A DNA stretch of 64,000 nt from positions 101,427,302-101,491,301 of the forward strand of contig NC_088783.1 in the NCBI RefSeq assembly GCF_958450345.1, given 5' to 3'. Each line of letters starts with the position of its first letter. Positions within the stretch are counted from its first letter, which is position 1. The DNA is from Calliphora vicina. Its lineage: Eukaryota > Arthropoda > Insecta > Diptera > Calliphoridae. Below are positions 23,881 through 34,670 of the stretch, one piece after another. Under the pieces are notes generated by a model that was not told the DNA's origin, made no database searches, and saw only the letters and a list, made by a program, of their open reading frames with translations. The translations under genes and the position numbers were made by a program.

Positions 23881-24212
23881 TTAACAGTGAATACCGCTAG
23901 TATATTTGCCGCTCTATAGCTTTTGAGCCCAACTGTTATTCAAGAAGCTTCTGTTATTCAAGTAGCTAACGGATATGGATCTTTCTTGAACTCCTTCACA
24001 ATCGCTACATCTTCATCTTTTGTTCCAGCCATTTTAATTATATCCGTCTAAAATAAATTTATTTCAGTATAAAATGGCAAGTTTTTGTTCATGATGTGTT
24101 GTTAGGCCGCCTAACTTTGAGATATTTATTAAGAAAGAAAATAATAAAAAATAACATTAAAATTGGAACAAACAATAAAAATGAACAGTGTTATTTCTGT
24201 TTTTATAAATAT

Positions 24213-24707
24213 TGTTTCGAAATTGTATTTGAATTCAAATATAACGGTTTCTAACAGCTGTTTTCATGTTGCATCATGTTTCTCAACATTTAACAGTAGT
24301 TAACATAACTGTGGACATTACTAACATAGCTGTGGAACATACAACATTGAATAAAAGCTTTTAGTTGATCATTGTAGAAATAGAACTTTCAAGAAGCATC
24401 GATAGATGGTGCTAGATACATCTGAATGGTAATGCAGTGTATATAAGGTGGCCGTTGGAACATTGAAGCATAAAGATAAATTAAAAGTAAAGATAAATTA
24501 ACTGCCTTACAGTGTGCTGTATAAGTTGTGAATTATAAACGTGTGTATTAAAATACAGAGTGACTATTTAAATTGTTGTTGTGTACATTTGAATAAATAC
24601 AGAGTTGTTATAAATTTTAACTACTAAATTGCTTTTATTTGCAATCAAAAGAATACGGTTTATTTAAAGGAAATAAACCACCGATTTTAGAAGGTAAAAA
24701 CGTAACA
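24213..24707 (+). mobile_element. Solo LTR, 495 bp
   Basis: TGTTTCG...CGTAACA ends with an exact ATAT duplication (24209-24212 and 24708-24711). It contains a TATA box (GTGTATATAAGGTGG, about 24437) and AATAAA-type signals (about 24593). Both LTR edges are intact with no internal sequence, so this is a solo LTR from LTR-LTR recombination. A 4-bp ATAT target suggests a Ty3/gypsy-type element; no protein remains to confirm it. Confidence 0.8.
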
Positions 24708-24889
24708 ATATTTTCATTTGTTTACCTCAAGACACTTCAACCAAAGTCACCTGTTTAGCATATGCTGGTCCCAAAAGCCTTTATAATTCCGTTCAAATCT
24801 GGTACAGTGGAGTCGATCGGAAGAAAAGTGGTAATAAATCTCTCTAAACTATTGGTCTGATTGCAAAATGATGTACAAGTAAATCGTAT

Positions 24890-25815
24890 AGGAGGACATA
24901 ACTGGCTCAGATATTACAGGGTATCTGATATATACGGACAGTAAAGCCGCAATCAAATTCCTGATAGGTGTTTATACAACATCGAATATAGTCCAGGAAT
25001 GCCGGACATCCTTAAATGAGATGGCGTGACATTCAACAGTTGTACTCACATGGGTACGTGGGCACTGGAATAATGAAGGCAACTGTATGAGCCTCGATGT
25101 CGGAAGACGAAATAGACTTCCTTTGTGGAATTCCGTTGTCAATTTGCAAGCAACGGATAAATAATGCATATTACGAACTTGCCCAAACAAGGTGGAGTAA
25201 TAAATCCACCTGTGCAAATACGATGATGATATGGCTTGCATTAAACTGTAAACGCACGTCGTATCTAGTTACAACGATGGTTACCGGTCATTGCACTTTC
25301 GGTTCCCATGCTGCAAGACTTGGGCTACCTTATCACGACTTCTGCATAAGTTGTCAGAATGAGGATGAGAAAGATACCATCATACACTTCTTTTGTAACT
25401 GTCCGACACTGGGTGATCTATGTGACAGGATTTTAGGTGTGCGATCCTTTAGTAACCTCTCCGGGTTATCTAGGAAGGAACTAAGGTGCATAGACGCCTT
25501 TATTAGGAAAAGCAGGTGGTTGATAAGACCGAACATGCAAATTACACCTCATAGTGACCCAGCAACTGTCCCATGATGGTCTGCATTAGTTGAATTCTTA
25601 ACGTTTTTTTCTATTACTACTCCAATTTCTACCTATACTTTTCTCTTGCAAACTTCACTCTGAGTCAATCTATTGATTTCCCTTTTTTCTTTTACTTCTA
25701 TTTCTCTTTTCTTTCTGTTTCTATTTTCTCTTCAGTTACCACAAAGGGAATGATCAGTGGACCCGAGTGAGCTGTACGAGACGAAGTTTTTGGACGGCTG
25801 CCTGATTACCTAACC
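24890..25815 (+). pseudogene. LINE ORF2 3' end: RNase H and zinc-finger tail
   Basis: Blocks: IYTDSKAAIKFL (RNase H TDSxaAi motif, about 24940), then after stops VLTWVRGHWNNEGNC (the WvpGHs.i.GNe motif, about 25040-25085, with the following AD.LA lost to a frameshift), then a 159-codon open stretch 25097-25573 with DFCISCQNEDEKDTIIHFFC (a CxxC..H..C cluster). This order (RNase H, then a Cys/His cluster, then a short tail) is that of LOA/R1/I-type LINEs. The tail to 25815 has the GGGAATGATCAGTGGACCC motif shared with other LINE tails here and ends in CCTAACCTA. Polymerase and endonuclease parts are absent (5' truncation). Confidence 0.8.
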
Positions 25816-25820
25816 TACAC

Positions 25821-27132
25821 AGTACAACACATGATTTTGGGACTCAATTCTGACAATTGCACGTGAAAGTAGCCCCAAAAATAAGAACTTCTGCATCATT
25901 AGTTTTGTCTAGTTGGCTGCCGTAAAAATTTAATTTCCATACGATTTTTTTTTCCTCAAGGAGGATTTTTATCACTTTTTCTATATTTTAGCACGGTTAT
26001 ATCTCGTATACCGTACGGAATATCTCTTTTGTGGCTGAAGGAAAGTTGTAGATATTGAATAGTAGAAAAAAAGTACGGAACATACCTACACGAAAAAGGT
26101 GCATCCAGTGCCTTAAAAATCGCAAAAATGCCCATTTTTTAATTTGTTTTTACCAATTTTTCACCTTTTTTGCTCAATAACTGGATTACAAATCCAATTA
26201 TGGACCGATCACCATGAAATTAGGTCGTGTGATTTGTTTCTATATGAAAGTTATTTATCATGAATTTTGTATGTATACCATAATTTTTAACAGATTTATG
26301 CACTTTAAAGTGATTTTCGGAAGCGTGTCTTATATGGGAGCAATGACTAATTATGGACCGATCATAAAAAAATATGGTACATATAATTTGTTCGGCCCAA
26401 GGAAGAAGCCTGTTGAAATTGGCTGAAATCGGTTCATTATTTCACCTAGCCTCCATACAAATGTCCTCCCGAAATTGGACTTTATCGGTCATAAATGTTT
26501 AATTTATATATGTATCTACACAAATTTCGCTCCAAATAAGTTTTGTATATACAAAATTCATGTCAAAAATTTTTATTATGATCGGTCCATAATTATTCAT
26601 AGCTCCCATATAAGACCCGCTTCCGGAAATCACTTTAAAGTGCATAAATCTGTTAAAAATGATGGTATACATACAAAATTCATGATAAATAACTTCCATA
26701 TAGACACAAATCATGCGACCTAATTTCATGGTGATCGGTCCATAATTGGACTTGTAATCCGGTTATTGAGCAAAAAAGGTGAAAAATTGGTATTTTTTGT
26801 TAAAAATGGGTATTTTTGCGATTTTAAGGCACTCGGTGCATCTTTTTCGGGTAGGTATGTTCCGTACTTTTTTTTCTACTATTCAATATCTACAACTTTC
26901 CTTCAGCCACAAAAGAGATAGTCCGTACGGTATACGAGATATAACCGTGCTAAAATATAGAAAAAGTGATAAAAATCCACCTTGAGGAAAAAAAATTCGT
27001 ATGGTCATTAAATTATTACGGCAGCCAACTTGACAAAACTAATGATGCAGAAGTTCTTATTTTAGGGGCTACTTTCACGTGCAATTGTCAGAATTGAGTC
27101 CCAAAGCAATGAACTGAAAAATGTTGTACTGT
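25821..27132. mobile_element. Composite foldback, arms ~650 bp
   Basis: A near-perfect palindrome centred near 26475. The outer arms (25821-26180 and 26760-27132) start ACAGTACAACA and share long runs such as GTCAGAATTGAGTCCCAAA and GTACGGTATACGAGATATAA (right arm). The inner arms (26189-26390 and 26555-26755) are inverted copies of HINE-2 sequence (TTATGGACCGATCACCATGA). The unpaired centre is further HINE-2 body. No transposase. Short ORFs inside are repeat translations. Confidence 0.75.
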
Positions 27133-28186
27133 GCTATGAGGGTAGATGTAAAATAAAAAAGTTATTTGTCTTAAAATGACGTATCTAGCATATTTCTAAC
27201 ATTTATGGGTCATTCAATGAACAAACAAATATATACTTTTTTGTGTAAACTTGTGTAATTTGTGGTAAATTAAACCTCTATATTTTTTAAGATATTTAAA
27301 GATAACACAGGGCAACAAAATAGAAAAAATTATAGAGGCTTTTTAAACCACTACACAATTTTGATGTATTGTGGTTCCAGTGTACAAATATGATCCAAAT
27401 TTTAAATTCTATGTAGAAGTTTTTTTTTAAATTTTTTTTTTCTAAAATTGCGAATTTTTGTAGATGTTTCTCCACATAATTTATGATAACTCAAAAAGGG
27501 TTAGTCCGATATTATTGAAGTAAACTTAAAAAAGTTCCAAATTACATAACCTTTAATTTGTTTATATATTGCGTTTTAATGTATTACACAGGTTTATGTT
27601 AGTTCAAAAGAGAATGAGAAAAATGTCTGACTTTCAATTTCTGCATTGTAAAAGGGGACTAACCAAAATTTTAACCAAAACGAAACACATGTAAAGTGTA
27701 CACTCAAAGTACACGCTTGTGCGCAGATACAATTTTCTGAAAATAATCGAATTCACATAATTGTGAATAAATTCGAAAAGAATCCATTGATTTTTATGAT
27801 CGGTATCTCATTTTGTTCCTAGTACATGTGGCTTTTCGATAGTGCAATAAATCTGAACAATTTCTGACGATTTCGATTTTTCAAGATTTTTATAAAACAA
27901 AAAAAATTGCATTTTTCACGTAAAAAATATATTTTTTGCTACAATTTGTTATTATAACTCCGAAATTACTGAGCCGATTAAAACGAAATATATAAACAGA
28001 TTAAAGGTTATGTAAATTGGAACTTTTTTAAGTTTACATCAATAATACCGGACTAACCCTTTTTGAGTTATCATAAATTATGTGGAGAAACATATAGAAA
28101 AATTCGCAATTTTAGAAAAAAAATTTAAAAAAAAAATCTATTCATAGAATTAAAAAATTTTACCATTTTTGTTCTTAGGTAACCGT

Positions 28187-29393
28187 CAGAGCTGTAAATG
28201 AATCATTCTTTTTTGATTTTAATTCATTATGAATTAGCTAAATTTTGAATTAATTCATTGAATTGGAAAAATGAATTGAATGAAATTTGAATCAATTCAA
28301 ACGAATTAGGCAGAAATGAATTTCAATTCATTTTCAATTCAAATGAATTTGTAAAAATGAGTTGCAATTCATTTACAATTCATTTGAATTGAATTGATTT
28401 TGAATTAATTCAAATGAATTAGAAAAAAGAATTAGCAATTCAAATGAATGATTCAAAAATGAGTTGCAATCAATCAAATTCAAGAGCAGATCTCTAGGGG
28501 GAATGAAAGATTTCTCCTACCAAAATGAAAATATCCAGTACAAAAATTGAAAAGCCTTGTCCTGTATACGCGCCTGATCAATGAAAACATGGTGTTTGGA
28601 GTTTATTTCTTCAAGAAGAACTGATTTTCATTTTGAAATACACTGAACGACAAAACATATTTAATATTCACGAAGCAATTAATAATTTTTGATATTTTTT
28701 GACCCACGACCACCCAACAACAAACTTTTTGCTAATATTTATATTATATGTATTTATTTCAAAAAAATAAAACTATCTTCCAAAAATAATCAAAAATCAG
28801 GAAAAATAACAATGTATGTCGTTCAAAACACAATTGAGTTTCATAAATAAGGCTAATTAGATTTAATTAGAATGCAAACAACAATAGCTTTTCAAAATTA
28901 TCATCTGAAAGAAATCCACGTTTAGAATAGAGGCGTACGAAAATAATCTTTCAACACCAGCTGACGATGGTAACGGCGCATTATATTTAAAGGAAGACTT
29001 TTTAACCGTCGATTAATTATACTGCATACTTAATGACATTGAAGAATCTGCTAAATATGCTGCGAATTTTGCTTCGGAGTTGGAAATGAATTGCTAATTT
29101 TTTTTCTAATTCGTTTGAATTAATTCAAAATCAATTCAATTCAAATGAATTGTAAATGAATTGAATTAATTCAAAATCAATTCAATTCATTTGAATTGGA
29201 AACGAATTGCAATTCATTTTTACCAAATTCATTTGAATTAATTCAAAATCAATTCAATTCATTTGAATTGGAAACGAATTGCAATTCATTTTTACCAAAT
29301 TCATTTGAATTGACTCAAATTTCATTCAATTCATTTTTTTGTGTGAATGATTCGCGAATTAATTCAAAAATGAGTGATTCATTTACAGCTCTG
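28187..29393. mobile_element. hAT element, 1207 bp, with AATTCA arrays
   Basis: Terminal repeats CAGAGCTGTAAATGAATC on both sides are flanked by an exact 8-bp duplication GTAACCGT (28179-28186 and 29394-29401). Both subterminal regions (28200-28470 and 29080-29380) are arrays of AATTCAATTCAAATGAATT-type words in inverted arrangement, which could be dense transposase binding sites (inference). Only the end of a transposase gene remains in the middle. Confidence 0.85.
28867..29090 (-). pseudogene. hAT transposase C-terminal (dimerisation) relic
   Basis: Minus strand: SEAKFAAYLADSSMSLSMQY, then FKYNAPLPSSAGVERLFSYA, a clear match to the hAT dimerisation block (YN.pLPSSApVERlFS), then after one frameshift YSKRGFLSDDNFEKLLFAF and stop (the R..LsdenfekLlfl block). 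Catalytic D, D and E regions and the BED finger are absent. It lies centrally in the 28187-29393 element, probably its own transposase remnant after internal deletion. Confidence 0.8.
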
Positions 29394-29459
29394 GTAACCG
29401 TGATGCATCAAATCTATATAGTGGTTAGTGAAGCCTTTTTCTGCTGTTGACCTGTGTAA

Positions 29460-30490
29460 TCACTGCAATTGAAATACATATGTCCAATATGTTTCGTCGC
29501 TACCTTATTACATTATATTTATTGTTTTATTCATTTTATTACTTTTTAATTATAAAAATATTTATCATTTTGCTTTTTAAATTTGAATCAGCGGTGGAAC
29601 TTTTCGAATCATATTTTTTGTTAAAAATAAAGCAAGCAAATTTGTTTTTCCTATAAAAATAATCGTCGTATAGGATGAATTTATGTCGAATGTGTTTTGA
29701 GCGACACTGTATAATTCATGTTATCCGTGTTGGTAATAATGTATGACTGTATATTCTTACTCATTCTCTGACTGACAGACAAACTGTATTTTAATATGTT
29801 GTTGCCATTTTACAACAACACTACGTACAAACATTCATACATGTGTACGAATGAATAGTTTTCTATATACAATACATTCGTAAAATAGTTTTTATTTTTG
29901 TTGTTGTTGTTGTTGTTTGTATTTCGTTTAGTCAGTAGTGAAAAATGTATGTTTTATTTTCGGTTTTTCAAAATGTTGTTTTTCGAAAACTTTTCGATTT
30001 TCAATTTGAGGTGGTAGTAGCATCGTTCGTTCGCTCGTTATGTTGTTGTTATTAAAAAACAAAAAGCAACAACACCAACAATAGCAAAACAGTCTGGGAC
30101 CGATGGTACTGTGGCTGTTGCTTCTAGGAGTTCACTTAAGTTCACTGAGCTAAAATAAGATGAAGTCGAAGACTGTGTTTTTACTCTATTAATATTTTAT
30201 TTATAGCCATATGACTATAGAGCTAATTTTTAACGTTTCCAAGGAATATATGTATGTACGTTTATATACACATGTAAGTACTTCGAATACTGTTCAAACA
30301 TTTTGCAAAACATTTTACCAATCAATGATATCCAGTACAATCTATATATTTTTAATAAATTTCTATGCTTGCAGACAAAGTTCCTTTTTCCCTATGAAAT
30401 TACTATTTCTTAAAGGCTAGCATTTTTAACATTTCCTCTTCTGATTTCAATGATATTTGGTATACAAGTTTTCCATGGCCACACAAATTG
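29460..30490. other. Spacer with (GTT)n and a possible initiator
   Basis: (GTT)n at 29898-29920 is followed by TTTAGTCAGTAGTG (29926-29939), an initiator-like TCAGT, and a non-repetitive patch to about 30170 with CGTTCGTTCGCTCG. Could be a promoter; no splice or coding support. Otherwise AT-rich. Confidence 0.3.
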
Positions 30491-30494
30491 TAAT

Positions 30495-30860
30495 GTTCAC
30501 CATAAATTTGAATTTCGTATATAAATCAACTCAGATCCACTTTCTGAGTTGAGCTGAGCTGAAAACGGTCCATTATTACACCTATCTAGGGTGGCTATTT
30601 AAATGACGTTCTACAGCGATTCCAAATCCGTAACAAAATCCTTCTTTCTTTCATTTTATTTTTACCAGGCAGTTTTGGACTCTTCTTTTATTCATGATCT
30701 TATCTCACTGTATATATCTATTGAAGGGAATCACAATGGACCCCAAGGTCTCCGAGTGGAAGTGCACTAGTACAGCACTTCCAAACTAAACTAAACAACA
30801 CCTATCTCCCATACAAATGATCTCCTGAAATATGACTTTTTATCATAAATGTCTGATTTG
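30495..30860 (+). mobile_element. HINE-2 relic split by a LINE tail
   Basis: Degenerate HINE-2 pieces on both sides: CACTTTCTGAGTTGA and CGGTCCATTATTACACCTA before 30587, and CACCTATCTCCCATACAAAT and TTTATCATAAATGTCTGATT after 30798. The LINE fragment sits between them. Confidence 0.5.
30588..30797 (+). mobile_element. 5'-truncated LINE insertion, 210 bp
   Basis: Flanked by a 10-bp duplication ACACCTATCT (30578-30587 and 30798-30807). It carries the LINE-tail motif GGGAATCACAATGGACCCC (30726-30744) and ends CAAACTAAACTAAACAA. This is the 3' UTR of a LINE related to those at 24890, 39779 and 57375, inserted into HINE-2. Confidence 0.7.
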
Positions 30861-30864
30861 CGAG

Positions 30865-32135
30865 GGTGGGTCATAAAGTCCGTTCCTTTTTGAATAAAAC
30901 ACAGGTTTTTGAATACAAAAATTATTTTATTTTTCAACATAGTCTCCTTTGAGCTCTCTTCACTCCATCTAACGTTTCGCCAATTCTTTTATCCCTTATA
31001 AAAAATAAGATTTGTCAAGGTCATCAAAATCTAGAATTTTTGTGAGATGATTTCATCGTTGGAGTCAAATCTCTTTCCTGCGAGACATTTGTTCAGGTTT
31101 GGAAAGAGGAGTATTTCGTAGCCTAATCCATGGATTTTTGTCATGGAAACTGTATATGTGTGTACCCTTTTGTGCACCAGATTTTGAGCATTCAAAATTG
31201 AAACCACTGAGTCATGGCTTCGACAATCTCTTGCACTTTAAATATCCGATCGGCCAACATATCGTGATTTTTTTGGGTGTTGTAGAGACCTCTACACCCT
31301 ACGTTTCAGAACGTTCGGCACCTTTCGTGCTAGTACGGCCACAACGAAATTCCGTAAACAACTTCTTATACCCTACATCACAATAGTGGGTAGGGTATAC
31401 ACCCACCTTAAAGTATACCAATCTGCACAGGAGCACTTTCTGAGTTGATTAAGCGATGCCCGTTCGTACATATAAACCTTGTAATCAAACTACTACAAAA
31501 TTCGACAAATTATATTGCCCCAAGGACTAAGCCTATTAGTTAGAATCGGTCAATTATTTCTCCTAGCCGCCATACAACTGCCCTATCTGAAAATAGTTAA
31601 ACTCTTAGAATTATCTTAATTATAAACATGTCCAAACCAAATAATTTCTATATAAGCTGAACTCGTACTAAAAAATTTATTACCGATCGGTCCACAATGT
31701 TCCATAGTTCCCATATAAGCACCATTCTCGAAAATTGCATCAATGTGCATAAATCTCTGAAAATATCCAAATAAAATTCAACACAAATATGTTTCATATA
31801 CATATATACGCAAATCATCCCACCAAACGATCAGTCCATAATTAGTTATAGGCCCACTTTCGAACTTCACTTTATCGAGCATCACATGGTCGAGCTTGTC
31901 CGACTATACTATCTTACTTGTTTACCATTGAAATTGATGGTGTAGAGTTTCCATAGTATCTATCCAGCTTAGCCTTCATTTGTGTGATGGTTTTTCCGCA
32001 AAAAGTATGCTAAATGAGCAGACGAAATTCGCTTTTTTCAAATTTATCTTCAAGTCACGAGGTAGTCTGTAAATTGCTATCAAACTCAAACTAAGTGACG
32101 CAGCTTGTTCAAATTCGAGGACTTAGTCACCCACC
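30865..32135 (-). pseudogene. mariner element split by HINE-2
   Basis: Terminal repeats GGTGGGTCATAAAGTCC (30865) and, as complement, GGTGGGTGACTAAGTCC (ends 32135). Minus strand blocks: KKANFVCSFSILF and GKTITQMKAKLDRYYGNS (N-terminus, about 32030 to 31960), HINE-2, then FTEFRCGRTSTKGAERSET (the RGRTST.DaeRsGRP block), HDMLADRIFKVQEIVEAM, and the tail KRFDSNDEII, ELKGDYVEK. The catalytic core between the HTH and tail is deleted and stops abound. Confidence 0.8.
31367..31923 (+). mobile_element. HINE-2, diverged, inside mariner
   Basis: TATACCCTACATCACAATAG at the start, TTAAAGTATACCAATCTGC, CCAAGGACTAAGCCTATT, and the end CGACTATACTATCTTACTTG. More diverged than the copies at 18305, 53053 and 62219, so an older insertion. 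Confidence 0.65.
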
Positions 32136-32751
32136 ATGGTGTATATGTACCCTGTAAAAACCTGGTAATGTCTAGTAATTACTGAACAACTTACATTTAA
32201 CTGATTACTTCATTCCGCCTGCATTACTTAGAAGTAGTTTGGTAATTGCTGACATTTAATATGATAGTAACTTTCTACTATATTCATAATAAAATCATTG
32301 ATTTAAACTATTTTTTTTTCAGTCAGTTTATTTTTATATCTTACAGAATAATTGATTAATTTTTTAGAGATAATTTGTACTAGATTAAGTACTTATTTGA
32401 GTCCCTATTTGTAAGCGAACGTGTTAAGTACTTGCCTCCAATGACATCACCGTGTTAAAATTATAAGTTAGAATGCCAATAGAGAGTAAATATACTTATT
32501 AGCATTTAACTCATTACTTTGTAATGTAAGTTTTCCTCCAAATTCCGCCACAAATAACTTTTACATAAAAGGAAATCACTTCCGAAAATTCCAAATCTCT
32601 TTAAAATGTTGATATTAACATAACAAAAATAAGTTCCATATCACACGATCTAACTTGACGATGATAGCTCTACAATTGTACATAGCTCCCACTTTAACGA
32701 GTTATTATGGACGATCGTTCCATAATTGGTAGAATTTATCAACACGTGCAA
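32136..32751. other. No gene recognised
   Basis: Repeated GTAATTACTG/CAGTAATTAC words near 32160-32250 suggest small inverted repeats, without clear ends. Faint HINE-2 similarity near 32630-32700. Confidence 0.35.
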
Positions 32752-33300
32752 ATGATAAAAATGTTTTATCAAAATGGGTGTTCTGTTCGCGCAACGTTTT
32801 CATCAAAAAATCATCTTCAGCGATTAGGCCCATTACTGAATGAATGAGTACAAAATTGTTGATCAAAAAACGTACAATGTATCCCGAAATAGTAACTGTT
32901 TGGTGTGAATTTTGGGCTAGTGGTGCCATCGGTTCATATTTCTTTGAGAACGTCGTTAGCAAGGACAAAACCGTCAACGGCGAGCGATATTTGGCCAACG
33001 ACATGTCGTTTCTACATGAAGGAGCTACGTACCACACAACTCATGTCACATTGGACATTCTGCACAAGCAATTTGAGGGCATGGTCATCTTACGTGGAGG
33101 TGATGTGAACTGGGTTATCTTAAGTTCTATACGAATAAGCCACAAACCACAGCGGTCCTCAAAGTCAACATAGCCAATACCATCGGCTAAATTCAGCCTG
33201 ATTTATAGGCCAGAGTAATTGAAAATTCGACATTTCGAATGCGCGCCACCCAGCGAAACAACGGGGGACATTTGTACTATGTTATATTCAATACATAATG
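32752..33300 (+). pseudogene. mariner-superfamily transposase, internally deleted
   Basis: Blocks: FYQNGCSVRATF (N-terminal HTH region, about 32772), a jump, then the open stretch 32844-33170 with YPEIVTVWCEFWASGAIGSY, KTVNGERYLANDMSFL, EGATYHTTHVTLDILHKQFE and RGGDVNW, then frame-shifted remains of the C-terminal tail to about 33300. The QQD residues before 'GATYH' are replaced (LHEG), and the first catalytic Asp block is deleted, as in the 17605 copy. The SCDLTPLDFFLWG block is missing after VNW. Confidence 0.8.
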
Positions 33301-33753
33301 TCATCGAAAGCCTTTCAAACAAACAAGAAATATCGATAATATCTCACATACACTTTGTTTTATTTAAATATAAAGATAGGAAACGGTTAATGAAAGACCG
33401 TTTACATATGGGCAATTCCACGAGAATCGCTACCACTACTGAAAAAACAAAAACCCTTGAAACATTTTTTCAAGATGATTTGAATAGAAGAAAATAATAA
33501 AATGTTACTATGTGAAAGTATTTAGATCATATTACAACATTTTAAAGACAAAAATAATAGTTTAAACTGATTATATTTAATTTTTTAATGTTTTAGGCTA
33601 AAATTGCGGCGAAAACTAGGCTCCCAATTAGCTTGTAGTATGAAATGAATTTGACTCTGATTGTTTTTTTGCTATTGTCAAATTGTTTATTGAAACCGAA
33701 TGTATATTTTCTATTATTTTTTTTAGTTTTTGTATACATATATTTGCAGAACA
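33301..33753. other. No gene recognised
   Basis: AT-rich; the ORF 33219-33497 begins in the transposase tail in another frame and is not considered a gene. Confidence 0.4.
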
Positions 33754-33903
33754 TATGAGGAGCCGCAGAACAAAAGGTACTATTTCGAATTTTCTTTTTT
33801 TGGTAGTTTTATAATATTTGGGTTGAAATCTTCTAGAAAAAATCAATTTCCCAAAATTTTAAAATTTTCAGAAAAGTACCTTTTGTTCTACGGCTCCTCA
33901 TAT
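33754..33903. mobile_element. MITE, 150 bp, 28-bp terminal repeats
   Basis: ATATGAGGAGCCGCAGAACA at the left and ATATGAGGAGCCGTAGAACA as complement at the right (continuing AAAGGTACT in both). TA lies at both edges, so a Tc1/mariner-type MITE is possible. No ORF of its own. Confidence 0.65.
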
Positions 33904-34010
33904 ATGTATTGTTTTATTATAAGAGACAAATCTGTCACGTACGGTATGTCACGTACGATATTAATGTTTAATTATTATAAAATCATCCAAACATTGTTTT
34001 TATTCAAATA

Positions 34011-34090
34011 CAGTAAAACCTTGATAATCCGGATAATTGATTGCAGACCCTAATCCAAATTATCAAATTATCCGGACTACCGAATACAAA
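34011..34090 (+). mobile_element. pogo/Tigger-like terminal fragment
   Basis: CAGTAAAACCTTGATAATCC resembles the CAGTA..ACCTYGATWATCCGGA ends of pogo/Tigger elements; a second CCGGATAATTTGATAATT-type piece lies inverted at 34060-34078. The opposite end was not found. Confidence 0.35.
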
Positions 34091-34670
34091 TTTAAAAGCA
34101 TTGTTCTTGTATTAAAAATTTGTATAAAACACATATCTAATGATATATGTATTATATTTATGTAACATTTAAATAAAATATTACATTTAAACAGAACTTT
34201 TATAGTATCTATGTACAAGAAATTAAAAGAAAACATAACGCCTCTCACGATTCGAATATTTTCGCATATTTCTACATGTACTTCAAAATGAGTTCCGTTT
34301 TATGTCACGTTCGATATACCCTTATTTCGCTCAATATTTTGGACAACAATATTTTGAAAGAACTTTTTATTATTTTAAAATATAGTACCCTCTGAATGGA
34401 ACATGAAGAACAAATTATTTTTCAGATACTCTTATTTTTGCAAAATCTATTCCACTCTATAGGCATACAAATGTCATGTACGATGATATGGAATTCCCAA
34501 TATAACACTGTACAAAAAAAAAATTACAAGGTCCGATCAATAAATTTTGATAGAGGGGACAAAAAAAAGACACCTGTATCGGCGTTTTGAAAGTTTACAT
34601 CTGAATTTCATTTGAGGGGGGGTTAAAGTTTTACATTCTTATTGTTAATCGGTATAAGAAACCATGTGAT

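Larger units (their letters stand above)
22775..24032 (-). pseudogene. Tc1-like transposase with two insertions
   Basis: Minus strand blocks in order: a possible start MAGTKDEDVAIVKEFKKDPY (24032); GLKSYRAAN, matching the LrKxgLxSxvAakKP block (about 23920); GELDDRLNPKY and TGTVKHGGRHVMVWG, matching the VKHGGgsVMVWGcf block (about 23060-23150); HTSKLLNGFLK (after the usual QQDNDPKHTS, whose Asp is lost in a deletion); and GVNVMQWPDLNPIENLWEVN with the catalytic Glu context PIENLWE (about 22830-22905). Stops and frameshifts throughout. It is split by the hAT element 23187-23713 and the TTAA element 23768-23880. The first catalytic Asp was not located and may be lost at the hAT site. Confidence 0.8.
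27306..29456. mobile_element. PIF-like element interrupted by hAT
   Basis: Ends CACAGGGCAACA (27306) and TGTTGACCTGTG (ending 29456) are flanked by TAA at 27303-27305 and 29457-29459. About 936 bp remain without the hAT insertion. Internal inverted arms: 27306-27570 is the complement of sequence around 28000-28150. The TWA duplication points to PIF/Harbinger. No transposase or Myb gene was recognised in it. Confidence 0.7.
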
